Assembly (NCBI RefSeq): GCF_028288225.1
Contig: NZ_JAQBOC010000017.1
Coordinates: 186,001-250,000, forward strand
Length of the DNA: 64,000 nt
DNA from: Mucilaginibacter sp.
Lineage (GTDB): Bacteria; Bacteroidota; Bacteroidia; Sphingobacteriales; Sphingobacteriaceae
Direction of reading: 5' to 3'
Shown here: piece by piece, positions 17,704-26,271 of the stretch
Position numbering within the stretch: the first letter of the stretch is position 1
Layout of the letters: each line of letters starts with the position of its first letter
Translations under genes and position numbers: made by a program
The notes under the pieces: model-generated
The model's input: the letters and a program-made list of their open reading frames with translations, nothing else
What the model was told of the DNA's origin: nothing
Databases searched by the model: none

Positions 17704-18489
17704 CTATAGACTTGCTATAACACTACTATTTGTACCAGGGAAAACATAGCTTGCGGCCAAACCCTGATCCAGGAATTTTGAGTTGTAGCGATGATCGTTA
17801 CCATTAATAAACATAACTGTTTTATTTTTGATGATATCTATAACCTTGTCTGATACTTCTGGTGAAACTGCCGGGCAACCATAACTACGGCCAAGACGGC
17901 CAATCTGCCCAATTGCATTTTCTCCAACATAATCAGCGCCGTGTACCACAATGGCACGCTCGCGGGCGTTTGAATTAAAACCTGCATCCATGCCATCTAA
18001 ACGCAATGAACGGCCATTTTTTCCATAATAAACATCATCGGTAATATAAAAGCCTAAACTACTTTGATGCGAATCAATTTTATTTGAAAAGCTGGTAGCC
18101 ATATCATCGCCACTGCCGTGTCCATGCGACACCCAAGTGTTAATAAGCAATTCATCATTGATCATATCAATAATCCACATCCGCTTTTCATGGCTTGATT
18201 TGGTTAGATCAACTACAGTAAGAATTGAGCTGGTTTGAGGTAATTTATTTGTTGCTTTTAAATTCATAAAACCCGTTACGGCTTTATTAAATACATCAAG
18301 CTCCAAACCTGATCCCTGCAAATGTGCAGACTCATAGACATTGCTGACATATTTTTCAAGCAATTCTCTGGCAGAGAAAGCTTTTTTAAAATCGATGTTA
18401 TGTTTGTTAATTTCTGCCGGTTTCCAGCTGATAGTAGCAATTGCGAGGATCAATAAAATGCATATAAGTCCGCCAAGAGGTTTTCTCAT
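17704..18489 (-). CDS. Murein L,D-transpeptidase catalytic-domain family protein
   Basis: The 261-residue exported protein has an N-terminal membrane or signal helix (LGGLICILLILAIATISW) and a YkuD-like catalytic region with the active-site SYGCPAVSP (GRLGRSYGCPAVSPEV) and a conserved His in IVVHGADYVG. Compared with the classic HxxxxSHGC pattern the motif is SxGCPA, typical of this separate family. It should act on peptidoglycan in the periplasm. A TACTTTTG -7 box at 18594-18587 gives a leader of about 90 bases. It converges on the other L,D-transpeptidase with 254 bp between them. Confidence 0.88.
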   Translation of the reverse strand: MRKPLGGLICILLILAIATISWKPAEINKHNIDFKKAFSARELLEKYVSNVYESAHLQGSGLELDVFNKAVTGFMNLKATNKLPQTSSILTVVDLTKSSHEKRMWIIDMINDELLINTWVSHGHGSGDDMATSFSNKIDSHQSSLGFYITDDVYYGKNGRSLRLDGMDAGFNSNARERAIVVHGADYVGENAIGQIGRLGRSYGCPAVSPEVSDKVIDIIKNKTVMFINGNDHRYNSKFLDQGLAASYVFPGTNSSVIASL

Positions 18490-18586
18490 TCTTTACCTGG
18501 GTTAAATCAATAATTAATTAGTGGCCTGTTTTACGTAAAGAACAGTCTTAGGGTTCTGTTTTTTTGCCACTATTTACAATCTTTTG

Positions 18587-18594
18587 CAAAAGTA
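18587..18594 (-). promoter_or_regulatory. -7 box (TACTTTTG) of the second L,D-transpeptidase
   Basis: TAnnTTTG match on the minus strand, with a T-run (TTTT) at the expected -33 distance of 18 bases. It lies 97 bases before the start codon in otherwise AT-rich non-coding DNA. Confidence 0.5.
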
Positions 18595-18714
18595 AATATA
18601 TTTTAATAATTAAAAAAATATCTTTTAATATAAGAAAAATGTATCAATATTAAATTCTATATAAATAATTTAATAAAATTGATATTTACTATAAACTACG
18701 GAAATAATTAATTA

Positions 18715-19293
18715 TTATTTAACCCATGTGATTTTTTCTTCTATTTCAGTATTTCTTTTACCTTCCGGATATTCGTCAGCATAACCAAAATAAAGTATTC
18801 CCATTACATTATCTTCCCCGCCAAACCCTAAAAACTCTTTTAATGCAGGTTTAAGCGCCATCCCCCCCGTGCTCCAAAACGAAGCAATATTTAATGCGGT
18901 TGCACCCAGCAGCATGTTTTGTATAGCACATGATGATGATGCAATTTCTTCAAATGGCAAAATTTTTGGCAAATCGCCCCGCTTCATTACGGCTATAATT
19001 ATGTGTGAGACTTTATCGCCCTGGTGCAATAAATTATCATAGATGGCAGGGATAAAGTTATCGCCAAGGCTATTTTGTTTGTATAGTTCGGCATGTTGCA
19101 GGCAAAACGCCGTGGGGTTTTCATAAATTACAAAACGCCAGGGTTCGGTATAGCCATGGGTGGGTGCCCAATTAGCCAGCTCCAATATAGCGGCAATATG
19201 CCCGTTGGGGATCTTATTACCATTCATTGCCTGCGCCTTAACGCTGCGGCGTTTTTTTATAATATTGGTTATTGCTGAAAATATAGTATCCAT
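18715..19293 (-). CDS. Nitroreductase family protein
   Basis: I start it at the ATG at 19293 (MDTIFSAITNIIKKRRSVKA), because the 15 extra codons further upstream would translate through a GC-rich hairpin at 19310-19336. The 192-residue product has nitroreductase landmarks: the FMN-binding KKRRSVKAQAMNG, the ELANWAPTHGYTEPWRFVIYE block, and GATALNIASFWSTGG...LGFGGEDNVMGILYFGYA. The family are FMN flavoenzymes using NAD(P)H on nitro compounds, quinones or flavins, and the physiological substrate is not predictable. It lies 147 bp downstream of the E1 dehydrogenase gene with its own promoter candidate. Confidence 0.88.
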   Translation of the reverse strand: MDTIFSAITNIIKKRRSVKAQAMNGNKIPNGHIAAILELANWAPTHGYTEPWRFVIYENPTAFCLQHAELYKQNSLGDNFIPAIYDNLLHQGDKVSHIIIAVMKRGDLPKILPFEEIASSSCAIQNMLLGATALNIASFWSTGGMALKPALKEFLGFGGEDNVMGILYFGYADEYPEGKRNTEIEEKITWVK

Positions 19294-19309
19294 AGGTGTA
19301 AAAATAAAA

Positions 19310-19336
19310 GCGTCCTGATCAAAATGAACAGGACGC
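19310..19336 (-). terminator. Hairpin between the E1 gene and the nitroreductase
   Basis: Arms GCGTCCTG and CAGGACGC with an 11-base loop are followed on the minus strand by a T-rich tract, as in an intrinsic terminator for the E1 gene. TACTTTTG (19343-19336) overlaps its left edge and could instead be the nitroreductase -7 box, so the hairpin may form in the 5' leader. Confidence 0.55.
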
Positions 19337-19440
19337 AAAAGTAAGATTATTATAAAAAATGGGATTATAAATGAGATTTAATGACAAACAGCTAACTTAC
19401 TAATTAAATATTCCACCATCACTAACTCACACATCACCAA

Positions 19441-21873
19441 TTAATAAATAGCCGGAAATTTATGCGGATCAGTTTCGTTCATTAAACTATAAACTGCTTC
19501 AATTATATCATCTAATGATGGCTTACTAAAGTATCCACCGTCTGATCCGTAAGGCGGCCTGTGTTCTTTTGCTGTAAGTGTTTTAGGCTGCACATCAAGC
19601 GAGTAATAGCCTTTCTGATCCTCAATTACCCGTTGTAAAATATAGGCAGATGCTGCGCCGGGAAGATCTTCGTCCACTATCAATAGCTTACTGGTTTTCT
19701 TCAACGAGCTGCCGCAAACATTATCTGTATCAAAAGGATACAGCGTTTGAGGATCAATAACTTCAACGCTTATACCCAATTTTTCCAGTTCTTTAACGGC
19801 TTCCATAACAATGCGGAGGGTTGAGCCATAAGATATAACTGTAATATCAGTACCCTGGTTCAGGATCTCTGCTTTTCCTAAGGGTACTGTAAATTCGCCC
19901 ACATTAGCCGGTAGCCGTTCTTTTAAACGATAACCATTTAAGCATTCAATTACAAGTGCCGGCTCATCGCCTCTTAGCAATACATTATACATGCCTGCCG
20001 CCTGCGTCATATCGCGTGGCACACAAATATGCAGGCCGCGCATTGAGTTTAAGATCAACCCTAACGGAGAGCCTGAATGCCAGATCCCTTCAAGCCTATG
20101 CCCCCGTGTGCGCACTATCAAAGGCGCTTTTTGGCCGCCGCGCGTGCGGTAGCTTAAGCTTGCAAGATCATCGCTTAAAACATTTATAGAATATAAAAGA
20201 TAATCAAGGTACTGAATTTCAGCTATTGGTTTTAATCCCCGCATTGCCAAACCCATCCCCTGCCCTATAATAGTAGCTTCGCGAATGCCGGTATCCGTTA
20301 AACGCAAATCGCCATATTTACTTTGTAAACCGGCAAATCCCTGGTTTACGTCGCCAATTGCACCAACATCCTCACCAAAAGCGACGATACTTTTATCACG
20401 ATCAAAGTTGGCATCAAAACAAGCATTTAGCACCTCGCGGCCATCTATAAACTTCGAATCTTCAAAATATCTAACGGGTACGTTTGAAACATTTAACGGC
20501 GAATACTGCGTTCCGGTAAATAATTTAGAACTATAGCGTTTTTTGTTTTTTATATTTTCTTCAGCAAGCCAGCTCATTAGCACCTGTTTTTGCGGGGTGT
20601 TGTGCTTTGCGGTAAGGCGCAGAGATTTGCGTATAGCAGCAACCACATCCTTACGACCTGGATCAACACAACCCTGCAACTCAGCAACTACTTGCAACAA
20701 TTCGTCATTTTCAGACACATCCTCAGCAAGCCTTTCAATTAATTGCGAAGCATCATTTAATTCGGTAAGGATCTCGTCGCTTAGTTCGTTCCATACTTGC
20801 TTCTGTACATCTCGTACATACTTTTTGGCTATTGCTTCCAGTTCGTCCATCTCTGCCTCCGTAGCAACGGCTGATGCTATCATCCATTTGCGCATTTGTA
20901 ACAGGCAGTCATGCTCTTCTTCCCAGCCCAGGCGGTCCTTTGATTTATAGCGCTCATGTGACCCCGAAGTAGAGTGCCCCTGCGGTTGGGTCATTTCAAT
21001 AACGTGGATCAAAACCGGCACATGTTCAGCACGGCAAAGCGTAATAGCGCGTTCATAGGTTTCACAAAGCGCTACATAATCCCAGCCTTTAACTTTATAT
21101 ATTTCGTAGCCGTTGCTACCTTTTTCGCGCTGAAAGCCTTTTAATATTTCAGATATATCTTCTTTGGTAGTTTGCAATTTAGCCGGAACCGATATGGCAT
21201 AGGCATCATCCCAAACAGAAATAGCCATTGGCACCTGTAACACACCTGCAGCATTAAAAGTTTCAAAAAACAAGCCCTCGGATGTTGAGCCGTTACCTAT
21301 TGTTCCAAAAGCTACTTCATTGCCTTTTACAGAAAATTTATTTAAATATTCAAGCTCTTTATTTTGCCTGTACAACTTTGAGGCATAAGCCAACCCTAAC
21401 AAACGCGGCATATGGCCACCGGTTGTTGAAATATCAGCCGAGCAGTTCATGGTTTCGGCCTGGTTTACCCAGCTGCCATCTTCATTTACAAAACGGGTAG
21501 CATAATGACAGTTCATTTGCCTGCCAGCTGATGCCGGGTCCTTCTCAATTTCAGGATAAGCATATAGCTGTGCAAAAAATTCTTGCAGGTTGCTCATACC
21601 TGTCGCAAACATAAATGTTTGGTCGCGGTAGTACCCTGCACGCCAGTCGCCTTTTTTAAAGGCTTTGGCCATGGCAAGTTGAGCAACTTCTTTACCGTCG
21701 CCAAAAATTCCAAACTTAGCCTTACCCGTGAGCACCTCCCTGCGACCAATCAAACTCGCCTGCCTGCTTTCGTAGCCAATACGGTAATCATTGATCACAA
21801 TCTTCTTAAAATCATCAAAACTGAGCTCTGCGGTATTCAATTGGCCGGTAGCGTTAATTGCAGTTTCGGGCAT
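19441..21873 (-). CDS. 2-oxoacid dehydrogenase E1, fused alpha and beta subunits
   Basis: The 810-residue protein joins the two E1 subunits in one chain. The alpha half holds the thiamine diphosphate motif FGTIGNGSTSEGLFFETFN and the WDDAYAISVPA block; the beta half, from about residue 480, starts FIDGREVLNACFD and includes VAFGEDVGAIGDVNQGF, GIREATIIGQGMGLAMRGLKP and a transketolase C-terminal domain ending ...PYGSDGGYFSKPS. It decarboxylates a 2-oxoacid, probably branched-chain or pyruvate, and hands the acyl group to an E2 lipoyl protein, which is not in the window. Fused E1 alpha/beta is known in Bacteroidota. It stands alone. Confidence 0.9.
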   Translation of the reverse strand: MPETAINATGQLNTAELSFDDFKKIVINDYRIGYESRQASLIGRREVLTGKAKFGIFGDGKEVAQLAMAKAFKKGDWRAGYYRDQTFMFATGMSNLQEFFAQLYAYPEIEKDPASAGRQMNCHYATRFVNEDGSWVNQAETMNCSADISTTGGHMPRLLGLAYASKLYRQNKELEYLNKFSVKGNEVAFGTIGNGSTSEGLFFETFNAAGVLQVPMAISVWDDAYAISVPAKLQTTKEDISEILKGFQREKGSNGYEIYKVKGWDYVALCETYERAITLCRAEHVPVLIHVIEMTQPQGHSTSGSHERYKSKDRLGWEEEHDCLLQMRKWMIASAVATEAEMDELEAIAKKYVRDVQKQVWNELSDEILTELNDASQLIERLAEDVSENDELLQVVAELQGCVDPGRKDVVAAIRKSLRLTAKHNTPQKQVLMSWLAEENIKNKKRYSSKLFTGTQYSPLNVSNVPVRYFEDSKFIDGREVLNACFDANFDRDKSIVAFGEDVGAIGDVNQGFAGLQSKYGDLRLTDTGIREATIIGQGMGLAMRGLKPIAEIQYLDYLLYSINVLSDDLASLSYRTRGGQKAPLIVRTRGHRLEGIWHSGSPLGLILNSMRGLHICVPRDMTQAAGMYNVLLRGDEPALVIECLNGYRLKERLPANVGEFTVPLGKAEILNQGTDITVISYGSTLRIVMEAVKELEKLGISVEVIDPQTLYPFDTDNVCGSSLKKTSKLLIVDEDLPGAASAYILQRVIEDQKGYYSLDVQPKTLTAKEHRPPYGSDGGYFSKPSLDDIIEAVYSLMNETDPHKFPAIY

Positions 21874-21960
21874 ATAATATTTTGTTTAGGGGGTAAAATT
21901 ATAAAATTCTATTCTGTAATTGGCATTATTCCATATAAAACGTACAGTTTGCAGAATAGT

Positions 21961-21990
21961 TTTGTTATTACATTAAACCTTTTATATTTG
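21961..21990 (+). promoter_or_regulatory. Bacteroidota promoter (TTTG-N18-TATATTTG) before the DUF1573 gene
   Basis: TTTG at 21961-21964 and TATATTTG at 21983-21990 with an 18-base spacer, the same architecture as the tRNA-Ser promoter at 7004-7033. The ATG follows 19 bases later. Confidence 0.75.
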
Positions 21991-22009
21991 TAATAATCAA
22001 ATACACAAT

Positions 22010-22408
22010 ATGAAAAAGATTTTATTAATATGCGCAGTTATTTTAGGGTTTGCCTTCACCGCATCGGCACAAGATAGTGAAAAACCTGTATTTAAATTCA
22101 ACGAAGAAAAACACGACTTTGGTAAAATACCACAAGGCACACCTGTTACTACCGTATTTGAATTTACCAATGTTGGTAAGCAGCCACTTATTTTAACTGA
22201 TGTAAGGCCTACATGCGGCTGTACTATTGCTGATTATACTAAAACACCCGTTAAAAGCGGTGAAAAAGGTAACATTAAGATAACCTATAATGCAGCTGTT
22301 GCAGCTCCATTTAATAAAGTGATTGTTGTTACCTCGAATGCAGAAACACCACAGAAAAACTTGAATATCGTTGGCGAAGTAGTTGCGAAGCCGGCGAGCA
22401 GTAATTAA
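22010..22408 (+). CDS. Secreted DUF1573 protein
   Basis: The 132-residue protein has a clear signal peptide (MKKILLICAVILGFAFTASAQ) and one DUF1573 Ig-like domain: HDFGKIPQGTPVTTVFEFTN, GKQPLILTDVRPTCGCTIADY with its CGC pair, and the closing NAETPQKNLNIVGEV. DUF1573 is a small periplasmic or surface beta-sandwich, abundant in Bacteroidota and of undefined function. A strong promoter and a single-gene layout suggest independent expression, probably at a high level. The length is normal for a one-domain member. Confidence 0.9.
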   Translation: MKKILLICAVILGFAFTASAQDSEKPVFKFNEEKHDFGKIPQGTPVTTVFEFTNVGKQPLILTDVRPTCGCTIADYTKTPVKSGEKGNIKITYNAAVAAPFNKVIVVTSNAETPQKNLNIVGEVVAKPASSN

Positions 22409-22589
22409 AGGATAAAAGCATTCTCCTGAAGCCCTCTCTAAATCTCCCCCCCGGTTGGGAAAACTTGAAAAAAAATATTTAAAGACACGAGCAATCGTGC
22501 CTTTTTTATTTGTTATGAGCTGCAAACTGCATACTCAAAACTGCCTACTCCTTTCATAAGGACTTTCCCGACTTTCGGACTAAATTTAC

Positions 22590-22597
22590 TAATTTTG
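22590..22597 (+). promoter_or_regulatory. -7 box (TAATTTTG) four bases before the aminotransferase ATG
   Basis: TAnnTTTG match ending four bases before the start at 22602, as at the cupin and at 58547-58554. It suggests a leaderless mRNA. Confidence 0.5.
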
Positions 22598-22601
22598 CAT
22601 C

Positions 22602-23834
22602 ATGCCAAAAATATCGCACAAAGGGCAGCAAATGCCCGCTTCCCCTATTCGTAAATTAACGCCTTTTGCTGATAAGGCTAAGCTTGATGGTAAAAAAGTT
22701 TATCATTTAAACATCGGTCAGCCGGATATTGAGACTCCTGAAGGGATGCTTAACGCTATTAAAAATATTGATTTTAAAGTTTGGGCTTATACACCTTCGG
22801 AAGGAACTCTATCCTACCGAAAAAAGCTTACAGAATATTATAACAAACTAGGTTATAACATTGCGCCTGAGAATATAATTGTTACAACGGGTGGATCAGA
22901 AGCCATTACCATATCAATGATGGCTTGCCTTGACCCGGGTGATGAGGTAATTATCCCGGAGCCTTTTTATGCCAACTACAACGGCTTTGCCTGCCAGTGC
23001 GATATAGTGGTTAAACCCATTCTATCTTACATTGAAAACGGGTTTGCACTGCCTCCGATCAGCGAATTTGAAAAGCTGATAACTAATAAAACCAAGGCTA
23101 TTATTATTTGTAATCCTAATAATCCGACAGGGTATTTATACTCAAGGGAAGAAATGGACGAATTAAAATCGCTGGCTTTAAAACACGATCTGTATTTATT
23201 TTCAGATGAGGCTTACCGCGAGTTTTGCTATGACGGGCAATCATTTATATCGCCAATGCACCTGGATGGCCTGGAAGAAAATGTAATAGTGATGGATACT
23301 GTGAGCAAGCGTTACAGCGCATGCGGTGCACGCCTGGGTTGCCTGATCACCAAAAACAAGGCTGTACTGGCTGCGGGTTTAAAGTTTGCGCAAGCACGAC
23401 TTAGTGCAGGTATGGTTGAACAAATTGCCGGCGAAGCTGCAGTTAACACACCTGATGAATATTTTGAAAAAGTAAATAAAGAATACACCACCCGCCGTAA
23501 CACCATAGTAAATGCCTTAAATAAAATGGAAGGCGTTTATTGTCCTAATCCTGGTGGTGCATTTTATGTGGTAGCAAAACTACCGATAGATAATGCCGAT
23601 AAGTTTTGCCAATGGATGCTGGAAAGTTTCAGCTATGAAAACCAAACGGTAATGATGGCGCCTGCAACAGGTTTTTACAGCACACCTGGCGCTGGCTTTA
23701 ATGAAGTAAGAATGGCATACGTTTTGAACAATAATGATATTGAAAAGGCGATGATCTGCCTGAATGAAGCGTTGAAGGTTTATCCGGGGCGTTCAGTTGG
23801 CAGTGAGCAGTTGGCAGTGGGCAGCGGAAAATAG
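22602..23834 (+). CDS. PLP-dependent aminotransferase, class I/II
   Basis: The 410-residue enzyme has a fold-type I aminotransferase layout: HLNIGQPDIETPEGML, the TTGGSEAI loop, ICNPNNPTGYLYSREEM, the FSDEAYREFCYDG block, and the PLP Lys in DTVSKRYSACGARLG. The C-terminal GGAFYVVAKLP and NEVRMAYVLNNNDIEKAM are as in aspartate-type enzymes, so aspartate or an aromatic amino acid is a likely donor, not certain. The last 14 codons (RSVGSEQLAVGSGK) come from an intergenic repeat (CAGTTGGCAGT type) that has removed the original stop, so the true family C-terminus is near ALKVYPG. Confidence 0.9.
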   Translation: MPKISHKGQQMPASPIRKLTPFADKAKLDGKKVYHLNIGQPDIETPEGMLNAIKNIDFKVWAYTPSEGTLSYRKKLTEYYNKLGYNIAPENIIVTTGGSEAITISMMACLDPGDEVIIPEPFYANYNGFACQCDIVVKPILSYIENGFALPPISEFEKLITNKTKAIIICNPNNPTGYLYSREEMDELKSLALKHDLYLFSDEAYREFCYDGQSFISPMHLDGLEENVIVMDTVSKRYSACGARLGCLITKNKAVLAAGLKFAQARLSAGMVEQIAGEAAVNTPDEYFEKVNKEYTTRRNTIVNALNKMEGVYCPNPGGAFYVVAKLPIDNADKFCQWMLESFSYENQTVMMAPATGFYSTPGAGFNEVRMAYVLNNNDIEKAMICLNEALKVYPGRSVGSEQLAVGSGK

Positions 23835-23960
23835 TTGGCAGTTTTCTGTATGCTGTCGGCAGATAAAAAACTACAAACCGGCAACTGCCTACTGCAAACT
23901 TTTATTTATCTTTGTACCCTTATCAAAATACTGCAAACTGGCAACCGATAACTGCCAACT
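23797..23960. repeat. Short intergenic repeats (CAGTTGGCAGT family)
   Basis: GGCAGTGAGCAGTTGGCAGT-like words run rightwards through the aminotransferase tail and their inverse (ACTGCCTACTGCAAAC, ACTGCCAACTC) returns before tmRNA, forming a loose inverted repeat. A related copy (GCAAACTGC...CTGCCTACTC) lies at 22518-22552. Confidence 0.55.
23907..23914 (+). promoter_or_regulatory. -7 box (TATCTTTG) of the tmRNA gene
   Basis: Matches TAnnTTTG, 54 bases before the mature tmRNA 5' end at 23969. It lies inside the repeat family. Confidence 0.5.
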
Positions 23961-23968
23961 CAAAAAAT

Positions 23969-24336
23969 GGGGTCGACCGGAATTGACAGGATGGAGATAA
24001 GTAAGTAAGCATGCAGCGCGTTGGGTGAATTAGCGCTTAAATCAGAACACTCAAAATCACAAATGGCGAAAATAACTACGCCTTAGCTGCTTAATTTAGA
24101 ATTTAGCTAGCTTTTGTCCCGCCGGTTTTCCGTTTCATCGGATCGGCATCAGGGGCATCGAAAGATGGGACTGGCCTGCTTAAGGTGTGCATAGCGGGCG
24201 AGATAAAGCACCTAAGGAAGACGGTACAGGCAAGCAACTGGCCTTCCCCTTCCCTACAATTAAACAGAAGCTAAGCATGTAGAAAGCTTACCTTATACCA
24301 TGTTTGGACGAGGGTTCGAATCCCTCCGGCTCCACC
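23969..24336 (+). ncRNA. ssrA: Transfer-messenger RNA (tmRNA)
   Basis: The acceptor halves are GGGGTCG at the 5' end and CGGCTCC at 24327-24333, with two wobble pairs, followed by the discriminator A. The T arm GAGGGTTCGAATCCCTC and the D-like opening GACCGGAATTGACAGG fit tmRNA. The tag frame at 24065-24094 reads GENNYALAA-stop, a typical Bacteroidota tag ending in ALAA. tmRNA with SmpB rescues stalled ribosomes and marks the nascent chain for proteolysis. Its 3' end is one copy of the island repeat, so the gene is kept intact by the insertion. Confidence 0.95.
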
Positions 24337-25848
24337 CGAAGGGATAATCATCTGATTATCCCTTTTTTTATCATAAATTAACAGATTTTTCTCTCTCATT
24401 ATCAGCGAATTATGTGCAAACACTTCCATCATCGTTGGAGTTCGATAGACACCGTTTTGATAGTATAAATTGCTGTCGAACACCAGGTTTACAAACTCAC
24501 GTTTTTGAATTGTATCTGCTTTACCGTATATATATTTAATATCCGTAAGGAAATTTAAATGCTTAGCTAAAATCTTAAATCCTTGTGAATGGTCTTTTCC
24601 TAATCTTTCTACTGCACCCTTGATAGAAAAAATCTCACCATTGTAATTCGAAGACCAACGATCATATGTTTCACGAGATATTTGACTACTGATCCATTTC
24701 TCTTCTACAGCAAATAATTTTTCCTGCACCTTTTCAAGTTCTTCTTTTTTTTCAACAAGTGCTTTCTTATTACTATTCATAGCTGTCTCAAGCGATTGTT
24801 CGGCTGTTTCCTTAATGTATTTAATATTTGTTTGCGATAAACTCATTAATTCGCATACTTCTAAAAATTGGTTGTGGGATTTGATTGCACTAACATTATT
24901 GTGTTGCGGAAACTTACATTTATAGTAGTAAAACCATTTTCCAGTCTTGCCTCGGGACGGAGCGCCTGAAAGTGGCTGTCCACAATGACACCTCAGTATT
25001 CCTCTAAGAGGAATATTATCATCTAATACGGATTTTGTTTTTTGGGGCTTTGCGATTTTGTTTTGTACAATTTGCCATGTAATTTTGTCAATTATCGGCT
25101 CATGAATACCTGGAAACAATCCTCCGGGATATTCTTTAAAGGCTTTTGCTTTAACCATTCCAGCATAAACGGGATTTGTCAATATACGTTCTATCGCCAT
25201 GTTGCCTCCGCGATTAAATCCCAATGTCTTAGCTTGATTTTTCAATTCATAAAGGGGGACGTTACGCAAATAGGACTCATAAATAAATTGTATGATTTTC
25301 GCGTCTTTCTCCTCGATAACAATTGTGCGATTTTTACCCTCACCTACCTTTTTGTACCCAAAAGGCGCTAGGTTGCTCAGAAATCTTCCTTCTTTGGCCC
25401 TGGCGGTATAATTCCCTCCTCTTATTTTAATGCTTCTATTAATGTTATCTTCTTCAGCGAGTAACAACTGAAGACCTGTTCTGAAATAACTGCCGGGAGT
25501 ATCATAATCAAAAGTAATTCCCTCCGTAACGCTTACGATTTGAATGCTATATTGTTTTTGCAGTCGTTTAACTAACGTCATTGCCTCTCCCGCATCACGG
25601 CTAAATCTATCTAACTGATCAACAACAAGATAATCTACGTTCTTTTGGTGTTTCGTAATAAAGGCAGTTAGCTTTAAAAAATCAGGCCTATCGAAAGTTT
25701 TTGCGCTGTGTCCACGATCGATAAAAGTGTCAATCAAATGAACTTGGTTAAATTGAAGCCATTGGTCAGTATAAAGTTCTTGGCGTTCAATAGACCCGTT
25801 ACTTTGACCTAAATTGCTGAAGCGCAAATATCTAATCGCTCGTTTCAT
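24271..25848 (-). CDS. Large serine recombinase (site-specific integrase)
   Basis: The 525-residue protein has a resolvase domain with catalytic Ser in YLRFSNLGQSNGSIERQ (near residue 11) and DQLDRFSRDAGEAM, a recombinase domain (NLAPFGYKKV...GMVKAKAF), a zinc ribbon (CHCGQPLSG...KC) and a long coiled coil (about residues 350-450). It should cut and rejoin att DNA, here at tmRNA. The last 30 or so codons (PSGGAGGIRTLVQTWYK) are antisense to the tmRNA 3' end, so they come from the target. A 51-codon gene overlaps its start. In an excised circle the frame would end ...GAGRICITLVLC. Confidence 0.9.
   Translation of the reverse strand: MKRAIRYLRFSNLGQSNGSIERQELYTDQWLQFNQVHLIDTFIDRGHSAKTFDRPDFLKLTAFITKHQKNVDYLVVDQLDRFSRDAGEAMTLVKRLQKQYSIQIVSVTEGITFDYDTPGSYFRTGLQLLLAEEDNINRSIKIRGGNYTARAKEGRFLSNLAPFGYKKVGEGKNRTIVIEEKDAKIIQFIYESYLRNVPLYELKNQAKTLGFNRGGNMAIERILTNPVYAGMVKAKAFKEYPGGLFPGIHEPIIDKITWQIVQNKIAKPQKTKSVLDDNIPLRGILRCHCGQPLSGAPSRGKTGKWFYYYKCKFPQHNNVSAIKSHNQFLEVCELMSLSQTNIKYIKETAEQSLETAMNSNKKALVEKKEELEKVQEKLFAVEEKWISSQISRETYDRWSSNYNGEIFSIKGAVERLGKDHSQGFKILAKHLNFLTDIKYIYGKADTIQKREFVNLVFDSNLYYQNGVYRTPTMMEVFAHNSLIMREKNLLIYDKKRDNQMIIPSGGAGGIRTLVQTWYKVSFLHA
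24319..24368 (+). repeat. Left attachment site (attL): tmRNA 3' end and terminator
   Basis: Fifty bases running from the T arm of tmRNA through its terminator to a T-run are repeated at 56857-56906 with one mismatch (C at 24324, T at 56862). The last 44 bases are identical. Confidence 0.85.
24341..24369 (+). terminator. tmRNA terminator
   Basis: Ten-base arms GGGATAATCA and TGATTATCCC with a two-base loop, followed by seven T. It lies 5 bases past the tmRNA and inside the att repeat. Confidence 0.85.
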
Positions 25849-25987
25849 ATAGTTCTTTTAATGTAATTTGAACAAGAATTTCCGCTAATAAATTTAGTAA
25901 TTTCTTTTCTTTTTCTTGTTCAAGCTCCTTAGCTTTTTGTGAAATATTTTTCTCGATTGCGTCTTGAGTGTCCTTGCTAATTTCCAT
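25832..25987 (-). CDS. Small coiled-coil protein overlapping the recombinase start
   Basis: The 51-residue frame (MEISKDTQDAIEKNI, then KELEQEKEKKLLNLLAEIL) starts at the ATG at 25987 and ends at 25832, overlapping the recombinase start by 17 bases. This is a translational-coupling layout. Its regular heptads suggest a coiled coil. I do not recognise the family. It may be a directionality or accessory factor for the recombinase, by position only. Confidence 0.5.
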   Translation of the reverse strand: MEISKDTQDAIEKNISQKAKELEQEKEKKLLNLLAEILVQITLKELYETSD

Positions 25988-26213
25988 ATCAAATTAATCA
26001 ACCTGTCAATAAAATCTTTAAACAGCAAATCTTATCTTGCCATTAATGCGACGACAAATTTCATAAGCTTATAAAGCTGTTTATGACAAGTTTTTCGGTA
26101 GTACCGATAAATAAGGTAGGACTTGATTAACCGAAGGGAAATTAAGGAGAATATTAAGCGATTCAAAAGGCACGAAAAGTCGCAAGATTTAGGAACATTT
26201 TGAAGACACAATC

Positions 26214-26242
26214 ATAGTGGAGAATGCAAAAGTCTCCACTAT
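26214..26242. terminator. Hairpin in the recombinase upstream region
   Basis: Ten-base arms ATAGTGGAGA and TCTCCACTAT with a nine-base loop. It sits between the recombinase promoter region and gene relics to its right. There is only a weak T tract, so the terminator role is tentative. Confidence 0.45.
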
Positions 26243-26271
26243 ATTGTCTGTTAAGGCTGTTATTCAATCAT

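Noticed and set aside
19294-19338. N-terminal extension of the nitroreductase
   Set aside because: It would be coded by the hairpin; the ATG at 19293 gives the normal family start.
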